The position numbers were made by a program, and so were the translations under genes. The notes under the pieces were generated by a model. It searched no databases. It saw only the letters and a list, made by a program, of their open reading frames with translations, and had not been told where the DNA came from. This document shows, piece by piece, positions 1 through 9,921 of a stretch of DNA of 64,000 nt; position 1 is the first letter of the stretch, and each line of letters opens with the position of its first letter. The stretch comes from Vibrio tubiashii (GTDB taxonomy: Bacteria; Pseudomonadota; Gammaproteobacteria; Enterobacterales; Vibrionaceae), in contig NZ_CP117029.1 in the NCBI RefSeq assembly GCF_028551255.1, positions 992,001 through 1,056,000 on the forward strand, written 5' to 3'.

Positions 1-1
1 T

Positions 2-1084
2 TTCCGCCGCCGAGTGAGCGAAATCATTAACTCTGAAGCGCGATTAGAAGTTATTGATGTTGCGACTAACGGTAAAGAAGCGGTAGATAAAGCCCTGCGT
101 ATCAAGCCTGATGTCATCACCATGGATATTGAAATGCCGGTTATGGACGGCATTACCGCAGTTCGCGAAATCATGGCAAAAAGCCCTGTGCCTATCTTGA
201 TGTTTTCTTCGCTTACCCATGATGGGGCGAAGGCAACATTAGATGCGCTCGATGCAGGTGCGTTGGACTTTTTGCCAAAGAAATTTGAAGATATCGCGCG
301 TAATCGCGATGAGGCTGTAACCTTACTTCAGCAGCGCGTGATTCAAATTGCATCAAAGCGTGCAATGATGCGCCGCAGTATGCCAAAACCTGCGGCACCA
401 AGTCGTCCAGCATCACAACCAGCGACAACTCGCTCGTCTCTTCGTCCGGCGCCAGCGGCTCCTACTGCTAAGCCTACGGTAGCCACACGTTTTAAATCGA
501 GTGGTAAAAAGTATCAACTGACCGCTATTGGCACCTCTACCGGTGGGCCAGTAGCGCTACAGAAAATTCTCACTAAGTTACCTGCAAACTACCCTCATCC
601 GATCGTGCTTATTCAGCATATGCCAGCTACATTTACGGCGGCATTCGCAAGTCGATTAAATTCCTTGTGTAAGATTCAGGTTAAGGAAGCGGCTGATGGT
701 GATCCATTGAAACCTGGCGTGGCTTATTTAGCTCCGGGTGGCAAGCAGATGATGATTGAAGGTCGTCCCGGTTCGGCAAAACTGCGCATTATTGATGGCG
801 GCGAACGCATGAATTACAAGCCGTGTGTTGATGTTACTTTTGGTAGTGCAGCGAAAATCTATTCTGATCAAGTCTTGTCAATGGTACTGACCGGAATGGG
901 CGCAGATGGTCGAGAAGGGGCACGTATGCTCAAAGGTGCCGGCTCAACGATATGGGCTCAAGACGAAGAAAGCTGTGTTGTTTATGGCATGCCACAAGCA
1001 GTCGCAAAAGCGGGGATCTCAACAGAGGATCTGCCGTTAGACAGAATTGCTGAACGTATGTTAGTCGAAGTCGGTCTAGCATAG
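2..1084 (+). CDS. cheB: Protein-glutamate methylesterase/deamidase CheB (5' end outside window)
   Basis: CheB removes methyl groups from, and deamidates, glutamyl side chains of chemoreceptors, resetting chemotaxis sensitivity. The open frame runs in from the window edge: codons from position 2 read Phe-Arg-Arg-Arg, so the GTG at 14 is internal and roughly the first 15 residues are missing. A receiver domain carries the phosphoacceptor Asp at 125-127 (motif TMDIEMP). A Pro/Ala/Ser-rich linker (about nt 370-480) leads to the methylesterase domain with the catalytic Ser motif GTSTGGP, the His motif IQHMP and the Asp motif GMGADG. It is followed 9 nt later by parC, in the arrangement known for Vibrio polar chemotaxis clusters. 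Confidence 0.97.
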   Translation, partial: FRRRVSEIINSEARLEVIDVATNGKEAVDKALRIKPDVITMDIEMPVMDGITAVREIMAKSPVPILMFSSLTHDGAKATLDALDAGALDFLPKKFEDIARNRDEAVTLLQQRVIQIASKRAMMRRSMPKPAAPSRPASQPATTRSSLRPAPAAPTAKPTVATRFKSSGKKYQLTAIGTSTGGPVALQKILTKLPANYPHPIVLIQHMPATFTAAFASRLNSLCKIQVKEAADGDPLKPGVAYLAPGGKQMMIEGRPGSAKLRIIDGGERMNYKPCVDVTFGSAAKIYSDQVLSMVLTGMGADGREGARMLKGAGSTIWAQDEESCVVYGMPQAVAKAGISTEDLPLDRIAERMLVEVGLA

Positions 1085-1093
1085 AGGTAAACC

Positions 1094-1870
1094 ATGATTG
1101 TTTGGAGCATCGCAAACCAAAAAGGTGGGGTTGGAAAAACCACCACAACGATTACTTTAGCTGGATTGCTAAGTAAGCAAGGTAAGCGTGTTTTATTGGT
1201 GGACACAGACCCTCATGCTTCGTTGACGACTTATCTCGGCTATGACTCTGACAATGTACCATCGAGTTTATTCGATCTTTTCCAGCTTAAGGAATATACC
1301 GAGCAAACCGTGATGCCGCTTGTGATGCAATCTGATATCGAAGGGATTGATTTGATCCCTGCGCATATGTCACTGGCGACACTAGACAGAGTGATGGGCA
1401 ACCGAAGTGGTATGGGATTAATTCTCAAACGTGCGTTGATGGCGATTAAACAGCGCTACGATTATGTTTTGATCGATTGTCCACCTATTCTTGGCGTAAT
1501 GATGGTCAACGCGTTGGCTGCAAGCGACCGAATTTTGATTCCAGTGCAGACAGAATTCTTGGCGATGAAAGGTCTTGAGCGAATGATCCGCACCTTGGCT
1601 ATCATGCAGAAGTCTCGTAATAAATCGTTCAATGTCACGATCGTTCCGACGATGTACGATAAGCGAACAAGAGCGTCATTGCAGACCTTACAACAGCTTA
1701 AGAAAGATTATCCTAATCAGGTGTGGTCATCTGCGGTACCAATCGACACTAAATTTAGAGATGCAAGTTTAAAACATTTACCTGTATCTCATTTTGCGTC
1801 GGGTAGCCGAGGCGTCTTCGCTTATAAGCAGTTGTTGATTTATCTAGAGAGGTTAGCGATAGATGACTAA
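1094..1870 (+). CDS. parC: ParA-like ATPase ParC, polar localisation of chemotaxis arrays
   Basis: 258-residue ParA/MinD-family ATPase with the deviant Walker A motif KGGVGKTT at residues 10-17, the switch region DTDPHAS near residue 37 and a Walker B-like LIDCPP near residue 125. In Vibrio the orphan ParA homologue encoded beside cheB and cheW (ParC) recruits chemotaxis arrays to the cell pole with ParP. The location between cheB and a CheW-domain protein, with no ParB or parS in sight, supports this role over chromosome or plasmid partition. It overlaps parP by 8 nt, suggesting translational coupling. Confidence 0.93.
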   Translation: MIVWSIANQKGGVGKTTTTITLAGLLSKQGKRVLLVDTDPHASLTTYLGYDSDNVPSSLFDLFQLKEYTEQTVMPLVMQSDIEGIDLIPAHMSLATLDRVMGNRSGMGLILKRALMAIKQRYDYVLIDCPPILGVMMVNALAASDRILIPVQTEFLAMKGLERMIRTLAIMQKSRNKSFNVTIVPTMYDKRTRASLQTLQQLKKDYPNQVWSSAVPIDTKFRDASLKHLPVSHFASGSRGVFAYKQLLIYLERLAIDD

Positions 1871-2876
1871 CCAATCTTTGCTTTCAAGTGAACAAGCGTT
1901 AGATGATTACTTCTCTGCTTTGTTAGAGGAGTCACTTGAAGCTGAAGTCAACGACCTTGAGCAAGATCAAGTTCCTGAATTGGAGTTGGTTGCTGAAGCT
2001 CACGACGAACATGAGTTAGAACCTATGGTTCAATCCGTCGCTGAGAAGAGCTATTACCAAGCACCAACAACAGAGATTGAAGTACCCAATTTAGAAGATG
2101 TTGAGCGTCTTCTAGAGCAGTTAGAAAGCACTAACCCAGTTGCAGAGCTTGAACTGGAAGAGGTGATGGAGCAAAACACAGCTGATATTGCTCAAGTTCA
2201 GACTCAAACTGCCGTTGAAGAGATACAAGACTGGGTAGTTGAAGAACCTGAAATATTGGTCGAAGAGCCCGAGCTTAAGGTTGAAGTTCCCGAGCTTGAT
2301 GAAGTCATCACTGAACCAGCGATTGCTGAGCCTGAAGTAGAAATTGATACCAGCATCGAAACCGAGCCAAGTCTAGAGACTCAAACTGGTGGCAGCGATA
2401 TTGGCATTTGGCACTCAACGCAAAGAGATGTCGAGTTTCAAGTGCTCTATTTTGATGTCAATAGCGTGACGTTTGCCGTCCCGCTTGATGAGCTTGGTGG
2501 TATCCATAGAATCGCCGAGCTAAACCATTTAATTGGTCGACCTGATTGGTACTTAGGTTTACAAACCAGTCGTGAAGCTCAGCTTGATGTCGTTGACACC
2601 GCTAAGTGGGTGATGGCAGAGAAGCTGCAAGATGACAGTTACAAAGAGCAGTACCAGTATATTGTCATGTTAGGTGCAAGTATGTGGGGCTTGGCTTCCA
2701 CGCAGCTAATGGGTACTGAAGCATTAAATCCAGAAATGGTACGCTGGCGAGAAACGGCAGGGAAACGCCCTTGGCTTGCTGGTATGGTAAAAGAAAAAAT
2801 GTGTGCTTTGATCCACGTTGAAGCATTGATAGCTATGCTTAATGCAGGACTTGATGTTAAAGCATTAGATAAATAG
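1863..2876 (+). CDS. parP: ParP, CheW-domain partner of ParC
   Basis: 337 residues. The first 170 or so are very acidic and Pro/Glu/Val-rich, with repeated EEPE and EVPELD-like units, and are probably disordered. The C-terminal 155 residues resemble a CheW-like domain. ParP of Vibrio links ParC to the chemotaxis array by binding CheA and chemoreceptors and prevents array dissociation from the pole. The ATG overlaps the end of parC and cheW follows 37 nt after its stop. Identification rests on domain layout and gene order; the low-complexity N-terminus varies in length in this family. Confidence 0.88.
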   Translation: MTNQSLLSSEQALDDYFSALLEESLEAEVNDLEQDQVPELELVAEAHDEHELEPMVQSVAEKSYYQAPTTEIEVPNLEDVERLLEQLESTNPVAELELEEVMEQNTADIAQVQTQTAVEEIQDWVVEEPEILVEEPELKVEVPELDEVITEPAIAEPEVEIDTSIETEPSLETQTGGSDIGIWHSTQRDVEFQVLYFDVNSVTFAVPLDELGGIHRIAELNHLIGRPDWYLGLQTSREAQLDVVDTAKWVMAEKLQDDSYKEQYQYIVMLGASMWGLASTQLMGTEALNPEMVRWRETAGKRPWLAGMVKEKMCALIHVEALIAMLNAGLDVKALDK

Positions 2877-2913
2877 AACATTTGTGCCGATTTTGGCTTA
2901 GAGAGGATAAGGT

Positions 2914-3408
2914 ATGTCTCAAACAAATGAAGTAGAAGTAAGAAAAGAGCAGTCGAACGACGAAGTGCTTCAGTGGGTGACGTTCCAGCTAGAAGAAGAA
3001 ACTTATGGCATCAATGTAATGCAGGTTCGCGAAGTACTTCGTTACACTGAAATTGCGCCAGTTCCTGGAGCTCCTGACTACGTACTCGGTATCATCAACC
3101 TGCGTGGTAATGTCGTGACGGTTATCGATACACGCTCGCGCTTTGGTTTGATGGAAGGTGAAATCACTGATAATACTCGTATCATCGTGATTGAGTCTGA
3201 ACATCAAGTGATCGGTATCCTAGTTGATAGCGTTGCAGAAGTGGTTTACCTACGTTCATCAGAGATCGATACCACACCGAGTGTGGGTACCGACGAGAGT
3301 GCTAAGTTTATCCAAGGTGTTAGTAACCGTGATGGTAAGCTACTTATCTTGGTTGACCTTAACAAGCTACTGACTGATGAAGAGTGGGATGAGATGGCTC
3401 ACCTATAA
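2914..3408 (+). CDS. cheW: Chemotaxis coupling protein CheW
   Basis: 164-residue single-domain CheW that bridges chemoreceptors and the kinase CheA. The typical motifs are present: the VTFQLEEETYGI strand near residue 23, VREVLRYTEIAPVPGAP, the conserved GIINLRGNVVTVIDTR segment around residues 64-79, and a closing ILVDLNKLLT. A good ribosome-binding site (GAGAGGATAAGG) precedes the ATG. Its TAA shares the A at 3408 with the start of the following DUF2802 gene, so the two are probably coupled. Confidence 0.97.
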   Translation: MSQTNEVEVRKEQSNDEVLQWVTFQLEEETYGINVMQVREVLRYTEIAPVPGAPDYVLGIINLRGNVVTVIDTRSRFGLMEGEITDNTRIIVIESEHQVIGILVDSVAEVVYLRSSEIDTTPSVGTDESAKFIQGVSNRDGKLLILVDLNKLLTDEEWDEMAHL

Positions 3409-3902
3409 TGGACAGTAGTTGGATGACCAGTGCTCCAGTTATCGCTGGAGCAGTCGCGTTAGTTTTTTTGTTTATCTGCTTAGCCTTGTTTCGACTCAAA
3501 CGAGGTCAGATCCGTTCAGCAGAGCATTTACGCCAACAAAACCGTCATCTAGACAAAGAGCTACAAAAAGCGAATAAACAATTACTTGAAGTACGCTCAG
3601 TGGTTGTTGGGCTTGGTCAAAAGGTCAGTGAGCAGCAAGATATCATTCAGCATTTAAATGAGCGCATTACAGAACTAGAACAAGCTGATAGTGATGGTCG
3701 CCTTTACTCAAGGGCAAGTAAGATGGTTCAGCTAGGTGCTGACGTCAACGAGCTTATTCAAGAGTGCGAGTTACCTAAAGCTGAAGCTGAGCTGATGATG
3801 TCTTTGCAAAACAAAATCTCTGGTAAAGAGAAAGTCCCTCCTCTAGAAACTCGTCCTCCGCAGCAAAAATTTGCTGCAAAAAAACGAAGTGCCAAAAGAT
3901 AG
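3408..3902 (+). CDS. DUF2802 membrane-anchored coiled-coil protein
   Basis: 164 residues: a single N-terminal transmembrane helix (about residues 10-28), then a long charged coiled-coil (about 35-95) and a C-terminal segment with a 'VQLGADVNELIQECELPKAEAELM' region resembling a helix-turn-helix-like DUF2802 motif. The tail is Lys/Arg-rich. The start overlaps the cheW stop, so it is the last gene of the chemotaxis operon before a strong terminator. DUF2802 proteins occupy this position in Vibrio and Pseudomonas chemotaxis operons; the function is not known to me, though anchoring or scaffolding at the pole is plausible. Confidence 0.85.
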   Translation: MDSSWMTSAPVIAGAVALVFLFICLALFRLKRGQIRSAEHLRQQNRHLDKELQKANKQLLEVRSVVVGLGQKVSEQQDIIQHLNERITELEQADSDGRLYSRASKMVQLGADVNELIQECELPKAEAELMMSLQNKISGKEKVPPLETRPPQQKFAAKKRSAKR

Positions 3903-3907
3903 GTTGC

Positions 3908-3940
3908 TTAAAAAGTGTCTTCGGACACTTTTTTTATTTT
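3908..3940 (+). terminator. Rho-independent terminator after the chemotaxis operon
   Basis: The inverted repeat AAAGTGTC / GACACTTT with a TTCG loop is followed by a run of seven T then ATTTT. It lies 10 nt after the DUF2802 stop codon and ends the cheB-parC-parP-cheW operon. Confidence 0.93.
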
Positions 3941-4035
3941 TGAATGTAACCATTTAGTGGTAGTTAATAAGATTTATGTTTGAATATTAACAGATTCTTA
4001 CTTAGTTTCGTGATTCGTATAGGTCTAATTCTATT

Positions 4036-4064
4036 TTGTGGTTAAAAGGCTGTGGTAAGATACT
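4036..4064 (+). promoter_or_regulatory. Candidate sigma-70 promoter of the ccm operon
   Basis: TTGTGG at 4036-4041 and GATACT at 4059-4064 are separated by 17 nt. They lie 28 nt before the ccmA start and after the chemotaxis terminator. The hexamers match the consensus at 4 of 6 positions each, so this is a reasonable but unproven promoter. Confidence 0.45.
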
Positions 4065-4091
4065 AGCTCGAAGTTTATCTAGTGATAGCAA

Positions 4092-4712
4092 ATGTTAGAA
4101 GTATCTCAACTGACAGCAATAAGAGATGAAAGAATTCTCTTTGAATCCCTTTCTTTTACTATAGATTCTGGTGAATTAGTTCAAGTCGAAGGACGTAACG
4201 GAACAGGTAAAACCACGCTACTACGCATCATCACTGGGCTTGGTGACCGCGACAATGGCGAGATCTACTGGAACGGTGAGAACATTGAGTCCAACCGAGA
4301 TGCTTTCCACCAAGACCTTTTATTCCTTGGTCATCAAACTGGTGTGAAACGTGAGCTTACCGCTTATGAAAATTTGCGTTTCTATTTAAGCATCCATTCA
4401 CGTAAGCCTGTCGACAAACAAACCATTTATAACGCATTGACTAAGGTAGGGCTTGCAGGTCGTGAAGACGTACCCGTGGCTCAGTTATCTGCGGGGCAGC
4501 AGCGTCGAGTCGCTTTAGCACGTTTGTGGCTAAGTGATCACAAATTGTGGATTCTTGATGAGCCTTTGACTGCAATTGATAAGCAAGGTGTGAAAGTACT
4601 TGAGTCGCTGTTTCTTCAGCATGCAGAAAACGGTGGCATTGTCATGCTTACCACGCACCAAGATATGTTTGCGGATAACCCTAAACTCAGAAAAATTAAA
4701 CTAGGTAACTAA
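4092..4712 (+). CDS. ccmA: Cytochrome c maturation ABC ATPase CcmA
   Basis: 206-residue ATP-binding subunit of the CcmAB(CD) transporter-like complex that uses ATP hydrolysis to release holo-CcmE from CcmC during heme delivery. Walker A GRNGTGKT at residues 34-41, ABC signature LSAGQQRR near 136 and Walker B LWILDEP near 155 are intact. It is the first gene of ccmABCDEFGHI; ccmB follows after 2 nt. The upstream ribosome-binding site is weak. Confidence 0.97.
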   Translation: MLEVSQLTAIRDERILFESLSFTIDSGELVQVEGRNGTGKTTLLRIITGLGDRDNGEIYWNGENIESNRDAFHQDLLFLGHQTGVKRELTAYENLRFYLSIHSRKPVDKQTIYNALTKVGLAGREDVPVAQLSAGQQRRVALARLWLSDHKLWILDEPLTAIDKQGVKVLESLFLQHAENGGIVMLTTHQDMFADNPKLRKIKLGN

Positions 4713-4714
4713 TC

Positions 4715-5383
4715 ATGCTCGGCACCATAAATAGTATTATAAGACGCGAGCTGCTGATTGCCTTTCGTCGTCAAGCCGATATTTTTAACCCTCTGTGGTT
4801 TTTTATTATTGTTATTACGCTGTTTCCATTAAGTATCGGTCCAGAGCCCAACTTGCTGGCTAGAATCGCAGCAGGGATTGTTTGGGTTGCAGCGTTACTC
4901 TCTGCTTTATTGTCTCTTGAACGTCTGTTCCGTGACGATTTTCAAGATGGCGCATTGGAGCAGATGATGCTTATGCCTGTCCCTTTGCCGATTGTGGTCA
5001 TTTCAAAAGTGATTGCGCACTGGCTTTTGACAGGTTTGCCATTGATTCTGATAAGCCCACTGTTGTCCATATTGCTGTCTTTAGACTTCAATACTTGGTT
5101 AGCCGTGGTATTGACGCTACTTGTTGGCACGCCAACACTCAGCTTTATTGGTGCTATTGGTGTTGCGCTGACAGTAGGGTTGCAAAAAGGGGGCGTGTTG
5201 CTTAGTTTGCTCGTTTTACCGCTATATATCCCAATTTTGATTTTTGCGACGTCGGCGATTGATGCTGCGTCACTGGGGATGGCGTATAACGGACAGTTAG
5301 CAATTCTCGGCGCTATGTTTATGGGGGCAATGACCCTCACGCCGTTTGCAATAAGTGCTGCACTGCGAGTAAGTGTCAATTAG
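4715..5383 (+). CDS. ccmB: Heme exporter membrane subunit CcmB
   Basis: 222-residue inner-membrane protein with about six hydrophobic helices and the CcmB-typical N-terminal sequence 'IIRRELLIAFRRQADIFNPL'. It forms the membrane part of the CcmA ATPase complex of system I cytochrome c biogenesis. The length matches the family (about 220 residues). It lies immediately downstream of ccmA; a 100-nt gap follows before ccmC. Confidence 0.97.
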   Translation: MLGTINSIIRRELLIAFRRQADIFNPLWFFIIVITLFPLSIGPEPNLLARIAAGIVWVAALLSALLSLERLFRDDFQDGALEQMMLMPVPLPIVVISKVIAHWLLTGLPLILISPLLSILLSLDFNTWLAVVLTLLVGTPTLSFIGAIGVALTVGLQKGGVLLSLLVLPLYIPILIFATSAIDAASLGMAYNGQLAILGAMFMGAMTLTPFAISAALRVSVN

Positions 5384-5486
5384 TTGTTTTTGATCAAGCA
5401 CGAAAATTCCCCTTTCTATAAATTACAAAACTAATAATTGTTTAACGAAAAAGTTAAACGAACTTGAAGTAAGAGTGAGAACGACG

Positions 5487-6239
5487 ATGTGGAAATGGCT
5501 CCATCCTTATGCCAAGCCCGAATCAGCCTACCAGCTTTGCGGTAAGCTTTTGCCCTGGTTCTCTGTACTGGCGCTGGTGTGTTTAACCGTCGGCACAGTA
5601 TGGGGGTTAGCTTTCGCACCTTCTGATTATCAGCAAGGTGATAGCTTTCGAATCATCTATATTCATGTGCCTTCTGCTATTTGGTCTATGGGCGTTTATA
5701 TGTCTATGGCTATCGCAGCTTTCATTGGTATCGTCTGGCAAGTTCGTTTGTCAGATATGGCAGCGTCTGCCATGGCACCTATTGGTGCGGTCTACACCTT
5801 TATTGCGCTACTAACTGGCGCGATCTGGGGTAAACCAATGTGGGGTACATGGTGGGTATGGGATGCGCGTTTAACTTCTGAACTTATTCTTCTTTTCCTC
5901 TACTTGGGTGTTATTGCTCTTTACCATGCGTTTGATGACCAAAAAACAGCAGCAAAAGCGGCGGGTATTTTGGCAATCGTCGGTGTGGTGAACTTACCTA
6001 TCATTCACTTCTCTGTAGAGTGGTGGAATACCCTTCACCAAGGCGCAACCATTACTAAGTTTGAGAAACCATCTATCTCAAGCAATATGTTGTGGCCTTT
6101 GCTACTGAACATTTTTGGCTTCGCTTTCTTCTTTGCTTCCGTCACCATGATTCGTTTCCGTAACGAAATTATTAGCAAAGAGAGCCATCGCCCTTGGGTG
6201 ATCAAGTTAGCAGCAGATAAGTCTCAGAGAGGGAGTTAA
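5487..6239 (+). CDS. ccmC: Heme transporter/handling protein CcmC
   Basis: 250-residue inner-membrane protein of the heme-handling family. The periplasmic tryptophan-rich WWD motif (WGTWWVWDARLTSEL, near residue 120) and flanking histidines bind heme and pass it to CcmE. About six transmembrane helices are visible. I place the start at the ATG at 5487 (MWKWLHPYAKPE, the usual CcmC beginning) with AAGAGTGAG as ribosome-binding site; a GTG at 5475 is in frame but would overlap that site. ccmD follows after 2 nt. Confidence 0.96.
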   Translation: MWKWLHPYAKPESAYQLCGKLLPWFSVLALVCLTVGTVWGLAFAPSDYQQGDSFRIIYIHVPSAIWSMGVYMSMAIAAFIGIVWQVRLSDMAASAMAPIGAVYTFIALLTGAIWGKPMWGTWWVWDARLTSELILLFLYLGVIALYHAFDDQKTAAKAAGILAIVGVVNLPIIHFSVEWWNTLHQGATITKFEKPSISSNMLWPLLLNIFGFAFFFASVTMIRFRNEIISKESHRPWVIKLAADKSQRGS

Positions 6240-6241
6240 AC

Positions 6242-6448
6242 ATGCATTTTGAATCTTTGAGTGATTTCTTTGCCATGGGCGGCTATGCCGGTTATGTCTG
6301 GACAGCATTTGGTGTCACGTTCGGTGTGATGATTGTCTTGTTGGTATTGAGTGTGAGAAGAGGTCAATCTCTCCTCGGCGAAGTACAAGCGAAAATAGAC
6401 AGACAAGCGCGAATTGATGCGGCGAAAAATTTGGAGAACACATTATGA
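6242..6448 (+). CDS. ccmD: Heme exporter small subunit CcmD
   Basis: 68-residue single-pass membrane protein with one helix at about residues 17-38 ([20 protein letters not shown]) and a positively charged cytoplasmic tail. CcmD stabilises the CcmC-CcmE-heme complex and is needed for holo-CcmE release. It is recognised by size, topology and place between ccmC and ccmE, whose ATG overlaps its stop by 4 nt. Confidence 0.94.
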   Translation: MHFESLSDFFAMGGYAGYVWTAFGVTFGVMIVLLVLSVRRGQSLLGEVQAKIDRQARIDAAKNLENTL

Positions 6449-6930
6449 ACCCAAGACGTAAAAAGAGGCTCGGCATTGTTCTTGCGATCTTTATCGGTAT
6501 CAGTGCCACAATTGGTTTGATGCTGTATGCATTGAACCAGAACATGGACCTTTTCTACACCCCGACAGAGCTTGTTAACGGTAAACCGGATGGGACTAAA
6601 CCTGAAGTCGGTCAGCGCCTTCGCATTGGTGGCATGGTTGTGGTTGGTTCCGTTAAGCGTGACTCTGAGTCTCTACGTGTATCGTTCGATCTACATGATG
6701 TCGGTCCAACAGTAACGATTGTTTACGACGGCATTCTTCCAGATTTGTTCCGTGAAGGGCAGGGTATTGTTGCTCAGGGCGTTTTAAAAGATGCGACAAC
6801 AGTAGAAGCTTTTGAAGTATTGGCTAAGCACGATGAAGAGTACATGCCGCCAGAAATCGCAGAAGCAATGAAGAAAACCCATGAACCATTGCAATACACA
6901 GAACAACAAAAACAAGGAAGCGGTCAATGA
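6445..6930 (+). CDS. ccmE: Periplasmic heme chaperone CcmE
   Basis: 161 residues with an N-terminal signal-anchor helix (about 10-30) and a beta-barrel OB-fold periplasmic domain. The covalent heme-binding His129 and axial Tyr133 are present in the motif HDEEYMP. CcmE carries heme from CcmC to the CcmF/CcmH ligase. It overlaps ccmD by 4 nt and ccmF by 4 nt. Confidence 0.97.
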   Translation: MNPRRKKRLGIVLAIFIGISATIGLMLYALNQNMDLFYTPTELVNGKPDGTKPEVGQRLRIGGMVVVGSVKRDSESLRVSFDLHDVGPTVTIVYDGILPDLFREGQGIVAQGVLKDATTVEAFEVLAKHDEEYMPPEIAEAMKKTHEPLQYTEQQKQGSGQ

Positions 6931-8885
6931 TTGCTGAAATTGGTCACTTTGCACTGATCATCTCACTGGCATTAGCGGTACTGCTAAGTATTCTGCCTTT
7001 GGTTGGTGCGTCTAAAAACAACACTTTACTTATGAATAGCGCCAGACCTTTGTCTTGGGGCATGTTCTTGCTACTTGCCGTTTCATTTGCAATTTTGCTA
7101 TGGGCTTTCTATACCAACGATTTCACGCTTAACTATGTTGCGAGTAACTCGAACAGCCAGTTGCCGTGGTATTACCGTCTAACCGCGGTCTGGGGCGCGC
7201 ATGAAGGCTCATTGCTACTTTGGGTATTGATCCAAGCAGCATGGACGGTCGCGGTTGCGACGTTCAGTCGTGGTATGCCACAAGAATCGGTTGCACGTGT
7301 ACTTGCAGTTATGGGCATGATCACAGTGGGGTTCCTACTGTTTATCATTCTAACCTCGAACCCATTCCTGCGTACTTTACCGTTCTTCCCGGTTGATGGT
7401 CGCGATCTAAACCCACTGCTTCAAGATCCGGGCTTAATCATCCACCCGCCAATGCTGTACATGGGTTATGTTGGCTTCTCGGTTGCTTTCTCATTTGCGA
7501 TTGCTTCTCTGATGACAGGTCGTTTAGATACTGCATGGGCACGCTGGTCTCGTCCTTGGACAACCGCAGCTTGGCTATTCCTAACCTTAGGTATCGCGCT
7601 TGGTTCTTGGTGGGCGTATTACGAGCTTGGCTGGGGTGGCTGGTGGTTCTGGGATCCAGTAGAAAACGCCTCATTTATGCCTTGGCTTGCGGGTACCGCT
7701 TTGATGCACTCATTAGCGGTTACCGAAAAACGCGGTACATTTAAAGCGTGGACAGTATTATTAGCTATCTCTGCATTCTCGCTGAGTTTGTTAGGCACCT
7801 TCTTGGTACGTTCAGGTATTTTAGTATCGGTACACGCGTTTGCTTCCGATCCATCGCGAGGCATGTTTATCCTTGGCTTCCTAGTCTTTGTTATTGGCGG
7901 CTCATTACTTCTATTCGCACTAAAAGGTGCATCGGTAAGAGTACGTGGTAATTTTGACCTCGTGTCACGTGAAAACGCATTGTTGGCTAACAATGTTCTG
8001 TTGATTGCTGCGCTTGTGGTGGTGCTAGTTGGTACACTTCTACCTCTTGTACACAAGCAGATTGGTTTAGGCTCCGTATCCATCGGTGCGCCATTCTTTG
8101 ACATGCTATTCGCGTGGTTGATGATCCCATTTGCATTCCTATTGGGCATCGGTCCGCTTATCCGTTGGAAGCGTGACAACCTATCAGCGCTTAAGAAGCC
8201 AATGCTAATTTCAGGGATTATCTCACTGGTACTAGCCGGTGTGTTTGTGACTATCTTCTCTGAACACTTCCTATTTATGGCTTACCTAGGCTGGCTAATG
8301 TCACTGTGGATCATCTGCTTACACGCTTTCGAATTGTACGAGCGTGCGACCCACCGTCATCCATTTATGGAAGGTGTTAAAAAGCTACAACGCAGTCACT
8401 GGGCAATGATGTTAGGCCATCTTGGTTTAGCGGTGAGTGTTATCGGTATTGCGATGGTGCAAAATTACAGCATCGAGCGTGATGTTCGTTTAGCGCCAGG
8501 TGAACATATCCAGATTCAAGGCTACGATTTCCACTTTGAAGGTCTTCGTGACAAAGATGGTCCAAACTATGATGGTTACATCGCGGACTTTAAGATCACG
8601 CGAGAGGGTAAATACATCAACACTCTGCATGCAGAGAAACGTTTCTACACCACAGCGCGTTCTATGATGACGGAAGCGGCCATTGATCGTGGTGTCACTC
8701 GTGACCTATACATCGCAATGGGTGAGCGTCTTGATGACAACAAATCATGGGCGGTGCGTATTTACCACAAACCGTTTGTTCGCTGGATTTGGGCTGGGTC
8801 ATTGTTGATGGCACTAGGTGGTGCAATCGCAATCAGTGACAAGCGCTATCGCTTTAGAAAAAGTGCTAAGAAGCAGGAGGCATAA
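6927..8885 (+). CDS. ccmF: Cytochrome c heme lyase subunit CcmF
   Basis: 652-residue multi-spanning inner-membrane protein that reduces heme and ligates it to apocytochrome c with CcmHI. The WWD domain [20 protein letters not shown] (about residues 233-252) and a C-terminal periplasmic domain before the last helix are typical, and the length fits the family. Start and stop overlap ccmE and ccmG by a few bases. Confidence 0.98.
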   Translation: MIAEIGHFALIISLALAVLLSILPLVGASKNNTLLMNSARPLSWGMFLLLAVSFAILLWAFYTNDFTLNYVASNSNSQLPWYYRLTAVWGAHEGSLLLWVLIQAAWTVAVATFSRGMPQESVARVLAVMGMITVGFLLFIILTSNPFLRTLPFFPVDGRDLNPLLQDPGLIIHPPMLYMGYVGFSVAFSFAIASLMTGRLDTAWARWSRPWTTAAWLFLTLGIALGSWWAYYELGWGGWWFWDPVENASFMPWLAGTALMHSLAVTEKRGTFKAWTVLLAISAFSLSLLGTFLVRSGILVSVHAFASDPSRGMFILGFLVFVIGGSLLLFALKGASVRVRGNFDLVSRENALLANNVLLIAALVVVLVGTLLPLVHKQIGLGSVSIGAPFFDMLFAWLMIPFAFLLGIGPLIRWKRDNLSALKKPMLISGIISLVLAGVFVTIFSEHFLFMAYLGWLMSLWIICLHAFELYERATHRHPFMEGVKKLQRSHWAMMLGHLGLAVSVIGIAMVQNYSIERDVRLAPGEHIQIQGYDFHFEGLRDKDGPNYDGYIADFKITREGKYINTLHAEKRFYTTARSMMTEAAIDRGVTRDLYIAMGERLDDNKSWAVRIYHKPFVRWIWAGSLLMALGGAIAISDKRYRFRKSAKKQEA

Positions 8886-9439
8886 TGAATAAGAAGTTTT
8901 TATTTATCCCCTTAGTGGCATTTTTGGGCTTGGTCGCAGTTTTTGCGACCCAGCTAGTTAAAAACCAACATGGCGACGATCCAACGAAACTTGAGTCGGT
9001 GTTAGTAGGTAAAGAGGTTCCAGAGTTTCGTTTAGAAGACTTAGCCGAACCGGGTAAGCTTTACGATCAAGCGATCTTTAAAGGTGAGCCGCTATTACTT
9101 AACGTATGGGCGACTTGGTGTCCGACGTGTTATGCCGAGCACCAATACTTAAATGAACTGGCAGACCAAGGCGTCAAAATCATCGGCTTGAACTACAAAG
9201 ATCAACGCGATAAAGCCGTTGGTTGGTTGACCGATCTTGGTAACCCTTACCTGATTAGTTTGTTCGATGGCAATGGCATGTTAGGCCTAGACTTGGGTGT
9301 TTATGGCGCGCCAGAGACCTTCCTTATCGATGCCAATGGTATTATTCGTTACCGTCACGTCGGTGATGTTAATGATCGCAACTGGAATGAAACGCTTAAG
9401 CCGATGTACGAAGCGATGCTAGCGGAGGCGAAATCATGA
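8885..9439 (+). CDS. ccmG: Thiol:disulfide interchange protein CcmG (DsbE)
   Basis: 184-residue membrane-anchored thioredoxin-fold protein. One N-terminal helix (about 5-22) is followed by the reducing active site WCPTC (Cys79 and Cys82) and the cis-Pro region GAPETFLID. It keeps apocytochrome c CXXCH thiols reduced in the periplasm before heme attachment. The ATG overlaps the ccmF stop by one base and the stop overlaps ccmH. Confidence 0.97.
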   Translation: MNKKFLFIPLVAFLGLVAVFATQLVKNQHGDDPTKLESVLVGKEVPEFRLEDLAEPGKLYDQAIFKGEPLLLNVWATWCPTCYAEHQYLNELADQGVKIIGLNYKDQRDKAVGWLTDLGNPYLISLFDGNGMLGLDLGVYGAPETFLIDANGIIRYRHVGDVNDRNWNETLKPMYEAMLAEAKS

Positions 9440-9921
9440 AGAAATGGATGATTGCGTTAGTGGCAAGCTTAAGCTTTGTAATGTCAGCGCATGCAGCGAT
9501 CGAAATTCACGAGTTCGATTCTTTAGAGCAAGAGCTTCAGTTTAAAGAGCTCGGCGATACACTGCGTTGCCCTAAGTGTCAGAACAACACCATTGCTGAT
9601 TCCAACGCTGAACTTGCGGTTGATTTACGCCAGAAAGTCTACGAAATGACTAAAGAGGGTAAATCTAAGCAAGAGATCATTGATTATATGATTGCTCGCT
9701 ACGGCAACTTCGTTACCTATAATCCACCATTCACGATTGCGACGTCTATCTTATGGATTGGTCCGATTGCCGTCGTGCTATTTGGGTTTGGATTTATCCT
9801 AGTTCGTAGTCGCAAACGCAAAGTAGACGTTACAGAAGACGACGAACAGCAGTGGGATTCAGAAAAAGAAGCACGTCTAAAAGCGTTGCTTGATGAAAAG
9901 AATGATGGAGATAAGCAGTAA
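9436..9921 (+). CDS. ccmH: Cytochrome c maturation protein CcmH
   Basis: 161 residues: cleavable signal peptide (1-20, ending SAHA), the redox motif LRCPKC with Cys45 and Cys48, and a membrane helix near residues 103-123. This is the short CcmH form; the TPR part found fused in E. coli CcmH is the separate ccmI gene here. It holds apocytochrome c for the CcmF heme lyase. Confidence 0.96.
   Translation: MKKWMIALVASLSFVMSAHAAIEIHEFDSLEQELQFKELGDTLRCPKCQNNTIADSNAELAVDLRQKVYEMTKEGKSKQEIIDYMIARYGNFVTYNPPFTIATSILWIGPIAVVLFGFGFILVRSRKRKVDVTEDDEQQWDSEKEARLKALLDEKNDGDKQ

Noticed and set aside
1094..1870. ParA-family protein as a sign of plasmid partition or a chromosome II origin
   Set aside because: No ParB gene or parS sites are near and the gene lies in a chemotaxis operon with the ParP partner.
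4942..5379. 145-codon minus-strand frame inside ccmB
   Set aside because: Antisense shadow of ccmB; no family resemblance.
7619..8179. 186-codon minus-strand frame inside ccmF
   Set aside because: It is the antisense of a well-conserved membrane protein gene, has no ribosome-binding site and gives a low-complexity Asn/Ser/Thr/Pro-rich product typical of shadow frames.
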